From: CAZJUR01 sp964549525
GTDB lineage: Bacteria; Patescibacteriota; Saccharimonadia; Saccharimonadales; Saccharimonadaceae
Assembly: GCA_964549525.1 (NCBI GenBank)
Contig: CAZJUR010000001.1
Location: forward strand, 100,280-164,279
Length of the DNA: 64,000 nucleotides
Direction of reading: 5' to 3'
Under the pieces are notes generated by a model, which saw only the letters and a list, made by a program, of their open reading frames with translations, was not told where the DNA came from and searched no databases. The position numbers and the translations under genes were made by a program. Every line of letters starts with the position of its first letter. Positions within the stretch are counted from its first letter, which is position 1. This document shows positions 17,077 through 24,875 of this stretch, piece by piece.

Positions 17077-17472
17077 ATGAATGACTCGATTTTTACAAAA
17101 ATAATCAAAGGTGAAATACCTTCTTATAAGATCTATGAAGATGACATAGTGCTAGCCTTTCTTGATATACATCCTGTTCAGCCCGGCCATATACTGGTCG
17201 TACCAAAGCAACAAGTCGATAAGCTAGAAGATGTAGAAGAAACTACCTATCTACATCTCATGACAACGGCCAAAAAATTAATGCTACATATCAGAGAAAA
17301 ACTACAATCTCCTCGCGTAACCATGAAAGTCGAAGGCTTTGATGTTCCACATGCGCATGTTCACCTAATCCCCTGCCAAACGGCGTCAGATTTTTGGAAC
17401 AAAGTACGAATGGACGAACCTATTGACCATGATGCCTTGACAAAGATGCATAGTCGTTTGACGCTTATATGA
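17077..17472 (+). CDS. HIT-family nucleotide hydrolase
   Basis: A 131-residue HIT protein, a class that hydrolyses or transfers nucleotidyl groups from compounds such as AMP-lysine-type or dinucleoside substrates. FTKIIKGEIPSYKIYEDD at the start and HAHVHLIP (the catalytic His triad) near residues 95-102 are classical. CATAAT at 17065-17070 lies 6 nt before ATG 17077 and directly abuts ATG 17071, so 17077 is preferred as a leaderless start. Its TGA overlaps the rlmH start by 4 nt, so the two are coupled. Substrate unknown. Confidence 0.92.
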   Translation: MNDSIFTKIIKGEIPSYKIYEDDIVLAFLDIHPVQPGHILVVPKQQVDKLEDVEETTYLHLMTTAKKLMLHIREKLQSPRVTMKVEGFDVPHAHVHLIPCQTASDFWNKVRMDEPIDHDALTKMHSRLTLI

Positions 17473-17924
17473 TCACCATTATCACCGTAGGCAAAAAGCA
17501 CGATAAAGGCATTGCTCATGCACTAGGAGACTATGAGAAACGTCTAAAACAGTCTTTTTCTATAAAATGGGAGATTATCTCTCCGTCTTCAAAAACTCAT
17601 CTACAGGCACCTCAGGAAGAGTCTCTGCGTATTTTGAAGCGATTGAAAGACGATAATTACGTTATTCTTCTTGATGAAAGAGGGGAGCTGATAGATTCTC
17701 CCGCTTTTTCCAGCTTAATCCAGCGACCCATTGAACATTCTCGTTCGGTGATAATTATTATCAGTGGAGCGTACGGGACTACAGACGTAGTGCGTAAACG
17801 CGCAGACTTCGTATGGTCGCTTTCATCACTGGTTTTTCCGCATCAACTTGTGCGCTTGATGCTTGTAGAACAGCTCTATCGTGCATATACGATACGGGCT
17901 GGTCTTCCCTATCATCACCTGTAA
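17469..17924 (+). CDS. rlmH: 23S rRNA (pseudouridine-1915-N3) methyltransferase RlmH
   Basis: A 151-residue SPOUT-fold methyltransferase that modifies a pseudouridine in helix 69 of 23S rRNA on assembled 70S ribosomes. LDERG, the GAYG SAM-binding turn, and the long C-terminal signature LVFPHQLVRLMLVEQLYRA ending in GLPYHHL are all characteristic. Length is as usual for the family (~155). It overlaps the HIT gene (ATGA) and ends exactly where the convergent valS ends, with no spacer or terminator. Confidence 0.96.
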   Translation: MITIITVGKKHDKGIAHALGDYEKRLKQSFSIKWEIISPSSKTHLQAPQEESLRILKRLKDDNYVILLDERGELIDSPAFSSLIQRPIEHSRSVIIIISGAYGTTDVVRKRADFVWSLSSLVFPHQLVRLMLVEQLYRAYTIRAGLPYHHL

Positions 17925-20474
17925 TTAAAGTATAGTAAGCTCTCTCTGTAGCCTACCACAGAGGGCTGTCTGATCTTTGAGCTGCTGCTTGGAGTCATTG
18001 ACGAGATTTTCTGGGGCGTTTTTAACGTAGCTTTCATTTTGAAGGCGATTTTCGAGCTGAGAGATAGTTTCCTCTACCTTCTTGATTCGCTTGACTAAAT
18101 GGTCTTTATGTTTTTTTAATGTTTTTTCGTCAACCTCAAGCCACACTTCTCTATGGGGTACTGCCAGACGTAGACCATGCGGCTTTAAGGTCTTTGTTAC
18201 CTTTTGTAAGCCAGTAAATTGCATCAGTAAATCAGCATTTTCTTCTATCAATGAATCATTTTGATAGAGAAGATGATAGTCTCGTTTCCCTAGCTCTTTC
18301 GTAAGGTAGCGTATTTCTCCTATTAGCTCTTGAAGTTGACCAAACTCGCCGGCAGCAATATCACTATAGGTAGGCATATCTTCTGGCCACGTTTCAGAAA
18401 TAAGCAGCCCAGTTTTGCGTTCCATAGCTTGCCAAATGGTTTCGGTTACAAAAGGTGCAAATGGATGAGCAATTTTCAGACAACTATCCAGCACCCATGC
18501 CATCAGAGAGATATTTTCTTCTCGTTTAGTGGCCTCAATATACCAATCAGCCACTGAATGCCATATCGTGTGGTACACCGTATCAGCAGCTTCTGCAAAA
18601 CGATAGGTTGCTATGTAGTGTTCGACAGACGATTTTGCTCGGGTAAGTTCAGCTACTATCCAATGATCAGCAAGTGACTGAACAGATGGCTTCTCGAGAA
18701 GCGTATTCTCCCCTACTTTACCTTCGACATACCGCGCTATATTCCATAGTTTGTTACAGAAGTTCCTTCCAGCCACAACTTTGTCGATAGCAAAAGCTTG
18801 ATTTTGTCCGGCTGATCGATTTGCGATAATTCCCATGCGCAGCGCATCTGAGCCAAATTGAGCAATCAAGTCCATAGGATTGATGACATTACCTTTTGAT
18901 TTACTCATTTTTTTGCCTTTTTCATCTAACACCATGCCGTGCATATACACATGCTTAAACGGTATTTGATCTGTCACGTAAAGACCGAGCATAATCATTC
19001 GAGCGACCCATCGATCAATGAGATCGTGGCCAGTTTCCATCATATCTGTCGGGTAAAATCGACTCAAGTCACCTTGCTGAAGAACATCTGTTGTCACAAA
19101 TGGCCACTGACCACTGCTAAACCAAGTGTCAAAGGTATCTTCTTCTCGCTTGTATCGTTTACCATTTACTTCGATAATTTCTTGCTGAACCCGCTCATCG
19201 AAGATCCAATCAGTCGGATCTTCTACATTATGAAAAGCTGGGATAGGGATACCCCACGGAATTTGACGAGAGATGTTCCAGTCATGAAGGTTTCGTAGGT
19301 ATTGGAGAATCACTTTCTTTTTTCCACTTGGAAAGAACATGATTTCTTCATCTTCGATGACTTTGATAGCGCGCTCCGCAAAAGGCTGTACCTTTATAAA
19401 CCACTGTTCTTTAACTAACGGTTGAATCGGTAGATCACTTTTATAATCAAAGCCAACGGTATGTTCAATAGTCTTCTCGCCTCTTCGGAGATCATCTGCC
19501 TCTAAGGCGGCTAGTACTCGCTTACGAGCCTCGTCAATCTCAAAACCTGCATAATACTTGGTTTCTGCTGTCATCTTGCCATCAAAACCAATTACTTGGA
19601 TACGAGGCAAATTATGGCGTTTACCTATTTCAAAATCATTTGGGTCATGTGCAGGGGTAATCTTGACTGCGCCAGTGCCAAATGATGCATCGACCGACTC
19701 ATCACCGATAATGGGAACTTCTCGATTGACGATCGGGACAACGACTTTTTTACCGATAAGTGAGGCGTATCGTTGATCTGTAGGATTAACGGCTACAGCT
19801 GTATCGCCTAACAGCGTTTCTGGTCGAGTGGTGGCTACTACGATTTCACCATCTCCATCCGCCAAACGGTAGGCAATATTCCATAAGGTGCCCTTAACTG
19901 TTTTATGATTTACCTCAATATCGGCATAGCTTGTTTGGTAGGCTGTACTGTAGTTAACGATCCTCTCCCCTCTATATACCAAGCCTTCTTGCCACATTTT
20001 TTTAAATGTTTGATATACCGTAGAAACTACTTTTTTATCGAGTGTAAAGACCAGATGATCCCACGCTGCACTCACGCCGAGAGCACGTAATTGTAATTCC
20101 ATACTCCCCCGTTTTTTACTCACGAAATCCCACACCTGAGTGTAGAGTTCTTCACGTGAAAAATCAGCTCTTGATTTACCGTGTTTGTTTAATTCTTTTT
20201 CATAAACCACCCATGTTTCGAAACCAGCATGATCGGCTCCGGGAATATAAATAGTATCTCTCCCCTTCATGCGATGATAACGAATCAAAATGTCCTGTAG
20301 AGCAGCAGTGAGCCCATGTCCTAAATGCAAGTCACCATTGGCATTCGGCGGTGGCATAACTATGGAATATGGCTCCCCTACCCCTGTCGGCTCGAAAGCG
20401 CCCGACGATTCCCATAGCGCATATGTGTTGGGCTCATACTGGTTTGGTTCATAGGTCTTAGATAATGATGTCAT
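17925..20474 (-). CDS. valS: Valyl-tRNA synthetase
   Basis: An 849-residue class Ia aminoacyl-tRNA synthetase. The HIGH motif is HLGH (about 50-53) within PPPNANGDLHLGH, and the KMSKS motif is in GKKMSKSKGN (about 520). A CP1 editing domain lies between them (VATTRPETLLGDTAVAVNP). A C-terminal coiled-coil (about 785-849) is typical of ValRS. The Trp/Asp-rich WYIEATK region is also present. It is monocistronic on minus. A 12-bp palindrome TTTCACGTGAAA (20482-20493) lies 7 nt upstream of the ATG. Confidence 0.97.
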   Translation of the reverse strand: MTSLSKTYEPNQYEPNTYALWESSGAFEPTGVGEPYSIVMPPPNANGDLHLGHGLTAALQDILIRYHRMKGRDTIYIPGADHAGFETWVVYEKELNKHGKSRADFSREELYTQVWDFVSKKRGSMELQLRALGVSAAWDHLVFTLDKKVVSTVYQTFKKMWQEGLVYRGERIVNYSTAYQTSYADIEVNHKTVKGTLWNIAYRLADGDGEIVVATTRPETLLGDTAVAVNPTDQRYASLIGKKVVVPIVNREVPIIGDESVDASFGTGAVKITPAHDPNDFEIGKRHNLPRIQVIGFDGKMTAETKYYAGFEIDEARKRVLAALEADDLRRGEKTIEHTVGFDYKSDLPIQPLVKEQWFIKVQPFAERAIKVIEDEEIMFFPSGKKKVILQYLRNLHDWNISRQIPWGIPIPAFHNVEDPTDWIFDERVQQEIIEVNGKRYKREEDTFDTWFSSGQWPFVTTDVLQQGDLSRFYPTDMMETGHDLIDRWVARMIMLGLYVTDQIPFKHVYMHGMVLDEKGKKMSKSKGNVINPMDLIAQFGSDALRMGIIANRSAGQNQAFAIDKVVAGRNFCNKLWNIARYVEGKVGENTLLEKPSVQSLADHWIVAELTRAKSSVEHYIATYRFAEAADTVYHTIWHSVADWYIEATKREENISLMAWVLDSCLKIAHPFAPFVTETIWQAMERKTGLLISETWPEDMPTYSDIAAGEFGQLQELIGEIRYLTKELGKRDYHLLYQNDSLIEENADLLMQFTGLQKVTKTLKPHGLRLAVPHREVWLEVDEKTLKKHKDHLVKRIKKVEETISQLENRLQNESYVKNAPENLVNDSKQQLKDQTALCGRLQRELTIL

Positions 20475-20481
20475 GGTAATA

Positions 20482-20493
20482 TTTCACGTGAAA
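20482..20493. promoter_or_regulatory. 12-bp perfect palindrome upstream of valS
   Basis: TTTCACGTGAAA sits just before the valS start, where the promoter or ribosome-binding region should be. It could be an operator half-site pair or a short hairpin. There is no T-box-like leader; the tsaD-valS spacer is only 51 bp. Confidence 0.35.
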
Positions 20494-20525
20494 AATAATA
20501 TTTTTACTACTGTTAGTATATCATA

Positions 20526-21566
20526 TTACATGGAAATAGTGGGTACCGCTTCCAGCTTATACGGGTCTATCGCCTCAGCATGACGAGACTGATAATAAGC
20601 TAGACCCGCAATCATAGCCGCATTATCTGTACAGTAGGGGAGAGCCGGCAATAATACGGGTACAGGTAAATGTTGCTGCAATTCGTCTCTGAGTAAAGTG
20701 TTTGCTGCGACACCACCGGCCAAAACGCATGTGCGAGGATTATATTCGTCACAAGCTTTCTTTGTAGCTTGGAGTAACGTTTTAATAGCCGTGTACTGGA
20801 AACTTGCGGCAAAATCATAGCGCTGAGAGGCCGTTAGACGCTCTGAGAGCACAAAAGATGGAAATGTATGGTCAACACCCACTTCTTTCTGAATAGCCCT
20901 TAGAACGGCTGTTTTAAGGCCTGAGAATGAAAAGTCATATGGATTTTTCATCCGTGCTATGGGTAAGTTGTAACGATATGGATCACCTTTCTGGGCAGCG
21001 TGCGCAATAGCAGGTCCTCCTGGATAGGGAAGCCCTAACATTTTTGCTACTTTATCGAACGCTTCACCCACAGCATCATCTTGAGTTTGACCCAAAATAC
21101 GATATTTTTCATGTGAAAAAAACAAAACTACTTGGGTATGGCCACCAGAAACAATTAATGATAAGAGGGGAAATGAGAAAGCAGGTGATGAAGCAGTGTC
21201 GCTCAGCAAAGCTGCGTAGACGTGTGCCGTGACGTGGTGGATAGGGTAGAGGGGAATGTTTTTTGTGAGCGCATACGTCCGGGCTGCAAGCGTGCCAATC
21301 AGTAAACTGCCGAGCAGACCCGGCCCAAATGTTACTCCTAAAGCATTGACATCATGCCATGTAATTTTGGCTTCATCTAAAGCACGCTGGATGACTGGAT
21401 TGATCATTTCAATATGAGATCGTGCTGCTACTTCTGGTACGACTCCACCATACTGTTTGTGAATTTCAATTTGAGAATGCACTATATTACTGAGTACATG
21501 CGTTCCATCTTCGACAACCGCTGCCGCTGTTTCATCACAACTTGTTTCGATTCCCAAAATCTTCAT
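20526..21566 (-). CDS. tsaD: tRNA N6-adenosine threonylcarbamoyltransferase TsaD
   Basis: A 346-residue ASKHA-fold enzyme that transfers the threonylcarbamoyl group to A37 of ANN-decoding tRNAs, acting with TsaB/TsaE/TsaC elsewhere. MKILGIETSCDETAAAVV is the start signature. The metal-binding HxxxH motif (HVTAH, about 111-115) and SGGHTQVVL are present, as is the late LAGGVAANTLLR nucleotide-binding segment. TATAAT on the minus strand (21575-21580) lies 8 nt before the ATG and shares bases with the divergent promoter of the MurE-like gene. Confidence 0.97.
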   Translation of the reverse strand: MKILGIETSCDETAAAVVEDGTHVLSNIVHSQIEIHKQYGGVVPEVAARSHIEMINPVIQRALDEAKITWHDVNALGVTFGPGLLGSLLIGTLAARTYALTKNIPLYPIHHVTAHVYAALLSDTASSPAFSFPLLSLIVSGGHTQVVLFFSHEKYRILGQTQDDAVGEAFDKVAKMLGLPYPGGPAIAHAAQKGDPYRYNLPIARMKNPYDFSFSGLKTAVLRAIQKEVGVDHTFPSFVLSERLTASQRYDFAASFQYTAIKTLLQATKKACDEYNPRTCVLAGGVAANTLLRDELQQHLPVPVLLPALPYCTDNAAMIAGLAYYQSRHAEAIDPYKLEAVPTISM

Positions 21567-21574
21567 ATCTATCC

Positions 21575-21582
21575 ATTATAAT
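21575..21582. promoter_or_regulatory. Shared palindromic -10 box of tsaD (-) and the MurE-like gene (+)
   Basis: ATTATAAT contains TATAAT on plus (21577-21582) and on minus (21575-21580). The two starts, 21566 (-) and 21590 (+), are only 23 nt apart, so both mRNAs should be leaderless and the two polymerases would compete for one site. Confidence 0.65.
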
Positions 21583-21589
21583 AGATTAT

Positions 21590-22879
21590 ATGAAGCAGTT
21601 TTTAGCAAAGACAGTCCGTACACTACTGCCGAAAGAGAGTGTTTCAGGCATCGAGTCATTTTATAGGAAAATGCGCGTCCATGCTGTATCAGCACGGTAT
21701 GGCTATCCAGCACGGGGCCTGAGAGTTATTGCGGTGACAGGTACCAATGGTAAAACGACAACAGCGTATTATCTCAATGAGATTTTAAAAGCTGCTGGAT
21801 ATACTACGGCACTCTTTAGTACTGCGGTGATTGAAATGGCAGGGGAGCGATCAATCAATGATCTGAACGCAACGGTTCCATTGACAGCTCGTATGCAACG
21901 CTTTTTCAAACAGGCGAGCAAGAAAAAAGTGGATTATGTCATTATTGAAGCCACCTCTCATGCCCTTCACCAGCACAAACTCGACACTGTCCCTATAGAG
22001 TGCGCGATTATGACTAATTTAACTCAAGATCACCTCGACTATCACCATTCGATGGAGGAATACGCTCGTGCCAAAGCACTGTTATTTCTTAAGCAACCGC
22101 ACTATATTGTGCTGAATCGCGATGATGAATGGTTTGATTTTTATAATGCATTCGATGCTACTAAACATAAAATCACCTACGGTGTTCATACTGACTCAGA
22201 AGCTCGTATCCAGAAAGTGAAATTATACAAAAAGGGGAGTGAAGCGACCGTTGTTATTGATCATCAAACACAGTTAGCACTCGGTTCTCATCTTCCAGGC
22301 AAATACAATGTATATAATTACGTTGCTTCCGCCTCTGCTGCATATGTCTTGGGTGTGTCACTAGAATCAATTGCCGATGGTATAGCGAATGTAGAGTCAA
22401 TACCTGGTCGGTTTGAGCGAGTCTCCAGCGATAAACCATTTGAGGTAATTGTAGATTATGCCCATACGCCCGATGCACTTGAAAAACTCATTGAAGCTGC
22501 AAAAGAAATGACCAAACAACGAGTAATTTTGGTGTTTGGTGCGTGCGGAGACCGAGACGTCTTGAAGCGGCCTTTGATGGGAGAAATTGCGGCAAAAAAG
22601 GCTGACCGAATTATTTTAACTGATGAAGAAAGCTACAACGAAGATCCCATAAAGATACGCCAAGATATTTCTCAGGGGATTCAGAAGGTGAAGGGGGGAG
22701 AAGCTAAGACCGAAGAAGTTGCTGATCGCGAAGCAGCAATACAAAAAGCCATATCTATCGCACGGAAAGGTGATACGATACTTATAACAGGCATGGGGCA
22801 CGAGCAATTTCGTATCGTTAACGGTGAGAAATTGCCCTGGAATGACGTAGAAGTAGTTAAAAACATTCTTCAAAAATAA
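21590..22879 (+). CDS. murE: Mur ligase, MurE-like (UDP-MurNAc-tripeptide synthetase type)
   Basis: A 429-residue ATP-dependent Mur ligase that adds an amino acid to the peptidoglycan precursor UDP-MurNAc-dipeptide in the cytoplasm. The ATP loop VTGTNGKTT lies at about 49-57. Substrate-domain segments TNLTQDHLDYH and GRFERV and the C-terminal DYAHTPDALE motif are MurE-like. The usual N-terminal UDP-MurNAc-binding domain is short, so the protein is smaller than typical MurE (~490). The third residue added (Lys or DAP) cannot be decided: no clear DNPR motif is seen. The start is leaderless, with TATAAT 7 nt upstream. Confidence 0.85.
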   Translation: MKQFLAKTVRTLLPKESVSGIESFYRKMRVHAVSARYGYPARGLRVIAVTGTNGKTTTAYYLNEILKAAGYTTALFSTAVIEMAGERSINDLNATVPLTARMQRFFKQASKKKVDYVIIEATSHALHQHKLDTVPIECAIMTNLTQDHLDYHHSMEEYARAKALLFLKQPHYIVLNRDDEWFDFYNAFDATKHKITYGVHTDSEARIQKVKLYKKGSEATVVIDHQTQLALGSHLPGKYNVYNYVASASAAYVLGVSLESIADGIANVESIPGRFERVSSDKPFEVIVDYAHTPDALEKLIEAAKEMTKQRVILVFGACGDRDVLKRPLMGEIAAKKADRIILTDEESYNEDPIKIRQDISQGIQKVKGGEAKTEEVADREAAIQKAISIARKGDTILITGMGHEQFRIVNGEKLPWNDVEVVKNILQK

Positions 22880-22970
22880 ATATTCCTCTATTCTATGTAT
22901 TGATTAAAAATCATTTATATGATATAATGATAAAATAGTCATTCACCCGTAAGATAAACATGCAATTACT

Positions 22971-24164
22971 ATGAAAAAAGAGTTCCCGCGTTATAAGATT
23001 CTCGATACCCCTACAGAAGGGTTAGATAGTAAGAGAACGCTCGAGGAGTATGTAAAAAATACTGATTATATTATTGGCAGACTTGATGGCTCAATTCCTC
23101 CAAGAGACAATGTATATAGTATAGACCAGGATTTATTTGAAAAAAGAGGGACGGTTTTTTTTACCAAACAAGAATCCAAAGATATACCATGCGCACAGAA
23201 ACCAGATATTGTCTTATGGCTCGATAAATCAGCCCGTCCTGTTTCGTGGATGGTACAGGAACTATGGGATCAATTAGCTTCACGAAATGAAGATGGATCT
23301 ATCGCCGACAAGCCACAGAGCTGGTTTCTTAATATTGATAGATTCCCTTGGTTACGTGCGTCAGGACTTGGTAATAAGGAAATTGCTTCAGGAGTACCTG
23401 GCCAATTTGATATTAATTCTATCGGTACAGATGCAGCTCCAGTTAAACGACAAATTGGTTGGATACGAGGTATCTTCGTTGATGATAAAAGGCAAGATCA
23501 AGATGGAAATATAACTACACTCACTGAAGAGAATTTTGATCAAGAAGTTTGGAATATGCCTCTTAGGTGTACGAAAAATAATCAATCACCTCAGAGCCTT
23601 ATGATTGTAGATGAAGTGAAGTCTTCTGGTGATACCCTTTCTATTGCTCAGCAACTTCTGAGTGCAGCATTTCCAGAGCTGGTAGTAACACGTGCCTACT
23701 GGCAAAATGATAAACGCGCCACATCCATAAAAGGTGCATCTATCAATAAAGATGGATGGGTCCCTGTATGGTATGACGAAAACACCGCTGCCGGCAGGGG
23801 AGTAGGTGAAGTTAGCTTGGCATGGTATCAAAATTCTAACAGAAATTGGCGTCATAAGTTGGGAGCATTTGTACTAAGTACTCCAGCCGTAGTAAGCGAT
23901 GCTAAAACTGGAGACAGAAAAGTTGACAGTCGGTCTCTAGCCTTGCGACTAGACATCAAAGAACTTTCTAGGTCGCTCTTAAAAAATGAGATAGTATACA
24001 TACCGTCACCGCAACGATCAAATGAGATGAGGGTTGAAAGAATACATGATATAGCAGGTATGAATCTTGAAAATTGGCGTAAATTGAGGGATAAGGTTGC
24101 AGATCGATCATCGAATACAAAGAAACGCAAAGGTTCCTCTAAAATCACCAAATCCGCTCGGTAA
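22971..24164 (+). CDS. PRTase-like protein of unknown substrate
   Basis: A 397-residue protein. A central segment LMIVDEVKSSGDTLSIA (about 210-226) fits the PRPP-binding loop of type I phosphoribosyltransferases (two acidic residues, then S-S-G-D-T-L). An N-terminal ~130 residues and a ~170-residue C-terminal region ending in a Lys-rich tail match no family I know. TATAAT at 22923-22928 gives a leader of about 40 nt with no strong SD. It is monocistronic, with a 12-nt gap to a convergent small gene. The PRTase fold call rests on one motif; the substrate is unknown. Confidence 0.65.
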   Translation: MKKEFPRYKILDTPTEGLDSKRTLEEYVKNTDYIIGRLDGSIPPRDNVYSIDQDLFEKRGTVFFTKQESKDIPCAQKPDIVLWLDKSARPVSWMVQELWDQLASRNEDGSIADKPQSWFLNIDRFPWLRASGLGNKEIASGVPGQFDINSIGTDAAPVKRQIGWIRGIFVDDKRQDQDGNITTLTEENFDQEVWNMPLRCTKNNQSPQSLMIVDEVKSSGDTLSIAQQLLSAAFPELVVTRAYWQNDKRATSIKGASINKDGWVPVWYDENTAAGRGVGEVSLAWYQNSNRNWRHKLGAFVLSTPAVVSDAKTGDRKVDSRSLALRLDIKELSRSLLKNEIVYIPSPQRSNEMRVERIHDIAGMNLENWRKLRDKVADRSSNTKKRKGSSKITKSAR

Positions 24165-24176
24165 TACCTATGTAAT

Positions 24177-24458
24177 TTAATCGTAAATTATAATTCTACC
24201 GTCTGCAAGAGTGCTCTCACTATAGGTAAAATCTGCCGTAAAATGTTGCTGGCCATTTTCTAGTGTTCCTTCAAGATGACAAGCAGTTTGACCAAGTGGT
24301 AAAGAAATTTCAACGATAAGTTTATCGGTTTTATTAGTAGCTTCTTCGTCAAACCGGTCGTCATTTATCCGAAAGGCTAGCTTGTCACCCTTTTCAGGTA
24401 TCGCATTAAAAATTGCCTGAACTGAGGCTTCAGTAGTCTTAGATTCAATTTTTCCCAT
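24177..24458 (-). CDS. Small conserved-looking soluble protein, unknown
   Basis: A 93-residue acidic protein with no signal peptide or membrane helix. Alternating hydrophobic segments (KLIVEISLPL, QHFTADFTYS, GRIIIYD) suggest an all-beta or alpha/beta fold. A minus-strand TATAAT (24467-24472) lies 8 nt before the ATG, consistent with the leaderless style in this window and supporting that the gene is real. It is divergent from the groES operon and convergent with the PRTase-like gene. I do not recognise the family. Confidence 0.6.
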   Translation of the reverse strand: MGKIESKTTEASVQAIFNAIPEKGDKLAFRINDDRFDEEATNKTDKLIVEISLPLGQTACHLEGTLENGQQHFTADFTYSESTLADGRIIIYD

Positions 24459-24510
24459 GTAATTATATTATAACACATAATATAGCGTATTGTCCATATT
24501 TTTTATGAAA

Positions 24511-24537
24511 TTGGCACTCGGTACTTGCAAGTGCTAA
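24511..24537. promoter_or_regulatory. CIRCE element (HrcA operator)
   Basis: TTGGCACTC, 9 nt, then AAGTGCTAA: a near-perfect match to the consensus TTAGCACTC-N9-GAGTGCTAA. It overlaps the -35 of the groES promoter, the expected arrangement for HrcA repression. No hrcA gene is in the window. Confidence 0.93.
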
Positions 24538-24553
24538 TTTTTTTTATTACAAT
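24525..24553 (+). promoter_or_regulatory. groES-groEL promoter
   Basis: TTGCAA (24525-24530), 17 nt, TACAAT (24548-24553). The right arm of CIRCE covers the -35 and the start of the spacer. The leader then carries a strong AGGAGG SD before groES. Confidence 0.85.
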
Positions 24554-24590
24554 AGAGTTATTGAAAGAAATTAAGATAGGAGGATGACAC

Positions 24591-24854
24591 ATGAGTAATG
24601 CGTTAAAACCGCTCGGCGACAGGGTTGTGGCTGTCCGCGAAGAAACAAGTAATAAAACGGCTAGCGGCTTGTATTTGCCTGATAATGCGAAGGAAAAACC
24701 AGTCATTGCCAAAATAGTCGCAACTGGACCTAAAGTTACGTCACTTAAAAAAGGCGATCGCATTGTCTACAAAGAATATTCTACAACTGAACTTAAGGTT
24801 GATAGTACCGAATATATTATCGTTAAAGAAGAAGATGTCCTCGCGACACTGTAA
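24591..24854 (+). CDS. groES: Co-chaperonin GroES (Hsp10)
   Basis: An 87-residue co-chaperonin forming the heptameric lid of GroEL in the cytoplasm. LKPLGDRVVAVREE at the start and the mobile loop region ETSNKTASGLYLPDNAKEKP are typical; length is a little shorter than the usual 95. AGGAGG lies about 7 nt before the ATG. It is the first gene of groES-groEL, controlled by CIRCE, with a 21-nt spacer before groEL. Confidence 0.97.
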   Translation: MSNALKPLGDRVVAVREETSNKTASGLYLPDNAKEKPVIAKIVATGPKVTSLKKGDRIVYKEYSTTELKVDSTEYIIVKEEDVLATL

Positions 24855-24875
24855 CAGAGAAAGGAGATTGAGAAA

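Noticed and set aside
17470..17472. UGA recoding (as in Gracilibacteria/Absconditabacteria)
   Set aside because: UGA ends many genes here at exact junctions (HIT, polA, argS, mutM, ATPase/permease pairs) and no conserved protein needs an internal UGA.
20475..20525. T-box riboswitch before valS
   Set aside because: The spacer is only 51 bp and has no stem I or T-box sequence; only a 12-bp palindrome is present.
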